A DNA stretch of 64,000 bases from Brachybacterium muris (lineage in GTDB: Bacteria > Actinomycetota > Actinomycetes > Actinomycetales > Dermabacteraceae): contig NZ_JAFBCB010000001.1 of NCBI RefSeq assembly GCF_016907455.1, positions 1,178,001 through 1,242,000 on the forward strand. Direction: 5' to 3'. The notes below the pieces were generated by a model, which worked only from the letters and a program-made list of their open reading frames with translations, searched no databases and had not been told where the DNA came from. Shown here piece by piece: positions 63,533 through 64,000 of the stretch (its first letter is position 1; every line of letters starts with the position of its first letter). Made by a program: the position numbers and the translations under genes.

Positions 63533-64000
63533 ATGCCCTCGAACCAGACTCCCGACGACGAGCTCCTGCGCCAGTTCCGCCAGCGGCTCAGCGAGATGAG
63601 CTCTGAGGAGATCCACGGGATCCTCCACGGCGTGCTCGACGCCTCGGGCAGAGCGGTGCGCCGCCCCGAGCGCCCCGATCTGCGCCACCCGCCGCGCGAG
63701 GAGCCCGCCCTGTTCACGCTCCGCGTGGATCTCGAGCATGCCTCTCCGCCGATCTGGCGCCGGCTCGAGCTGCGCTCGGATCTCATGCTCGAGGAGGTCC
63801 ATGGGATCCTCCAGACCGCTTTCGGCTGGTTCGATGCGCACCTGTGGCGTTTCGCCGCCGGCGGGCACCCCTTCGATCTCGAGTCACAGCTGTTCCTGTG
63901 CCCGTTCGACGTCGAGGAGGGGGAGGACGAGGGGCTTCCCGCCTCGCAGGTGCGGCTCGACGAGGTGCTCAGCACCAGTGGAGACCGCCTGGGATACGTC
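63533..64000 (+). CDS. pRiA4b ORF-3-like protein, N-terminal part
   Basis: At least 156 residues; the frame runs off the right edge. After a charged 50-residue N-terminus, 'LFTLRVDLEHASPPIWRRLELRSDLMLEEVHGILQTAFGWFDAHLWRF' (seen in pieces such as PPIWRRLELRSDL and LQTAFGWFDAHLW) matches the plasmid pRiA4b ORF-3 domain, also called IS1096 TnpR-like passenger domain. 'VLSTSGDRLGYV' at the edge leads to the usual YxYDFGD block beyond the window. Function unknown; the domain is frequent in mobile and accessory DNA. Confidence 0.85.
   Translation, partial: MPSNQTPDDELLRQFRQRLSEMSSEEIHGILHGVLDASGRAVRRPERPDLRHPPREEPALFTLRVDLEHASPPIWRRLELRSDLMLEEVHGILQTAFGWFDAHLWRFAAGGHPFDLESQLFLCPFDVEEGEDEGLPASQVRLDEVLSTSGDRLGYV

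Overview
The window is a high-GC actinobacterial chromosome segment with dense operons, many ATGA stop/start overlaps and several GTG starts. Gene content and style resemble Brachybacterium or another member of the Dermabacteraceae. That placement is an inference from composition and gene types, not from a marker gene.

Positions 1-20334 hold an almost complete purine-to-ureide degradation locus. Guanine deaminase-like (13120-13776, minus) and an 8-oxoguanine deaminase-like amidohydrolase (18967-20334) feed xanthine-type bases. A fused iron-sulfur/molybdenum xanthine dehydrogenase (9978-13037), its separate FAD subunit (17925-18860) and the XdhC maturation factor (8713-9981) make urate. Uricase, HIU hydrolase and OHCU decarboxylase give allantoin. 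Allantoinase, allantoate amidohydrolase and the ureidoglycine-glyoxylate aminotransferase continue the route. An adenine deaminase-like gene lies apart at 24333-25343. An SsuABC/TauABC-type importer is embedded in the locus, with a second orphan binding protein at 4589-5683; it is probably a purine or ureide importer. A RpiR-type regulator closes the first operon. Promoters here share GAAAC boxes spaced 11 or 22 bp apart at fixed distances from a TAGCGT-like -10, which looks like a local regulon signature.

Positions 20335-31423 are mixed chromosomal genes: a truncated GH32 lipoprotein, AhpD-like protein, acetyltransferase, D-lactate dehydrogenase, adenine deaminase, C69 peptidase, SNF2-like helicase, a frameshifted sulfatase and an EcsC-like protein.

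Positions 31479-35772 are an IS1380-family element split by an IS21-family element of 2581 bp. Next come a low-GC stretch with one unknown membrane-anchored gene, and then a sugar locus (36852-48335). The sugar locus has a HAD phosphatase, a phosphodiesterase-like protein, GH38 alpha-mannosidase, GH4 glycosidase and DeoR regulator on the minus strand. A divergent operon carries a PfkB kinase and a sugar ABC importer without its own ATPase.

Positions 48979-60801 are a small defence locus on the minus strand. A single-chain type ISP-like restriction-modification enzyme (about 1604 residues when rejoined) lies 51 bp downstream of no visible partner and 51 bp upstream of a DUF262/DUF1524 (GmrSD-like) gene of about 594 residues when rejoined. 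Each gene is split by one copy of the same 2581-bp IS21-family element, with 5-bp target duplications. Removing the element and one duplication restores an open frame in both, so both losses are recent. The window ends with a SWIM zinc-finger protein, an ankyrin-like protein and the start of a pRiA4b ORF-3-like gene.
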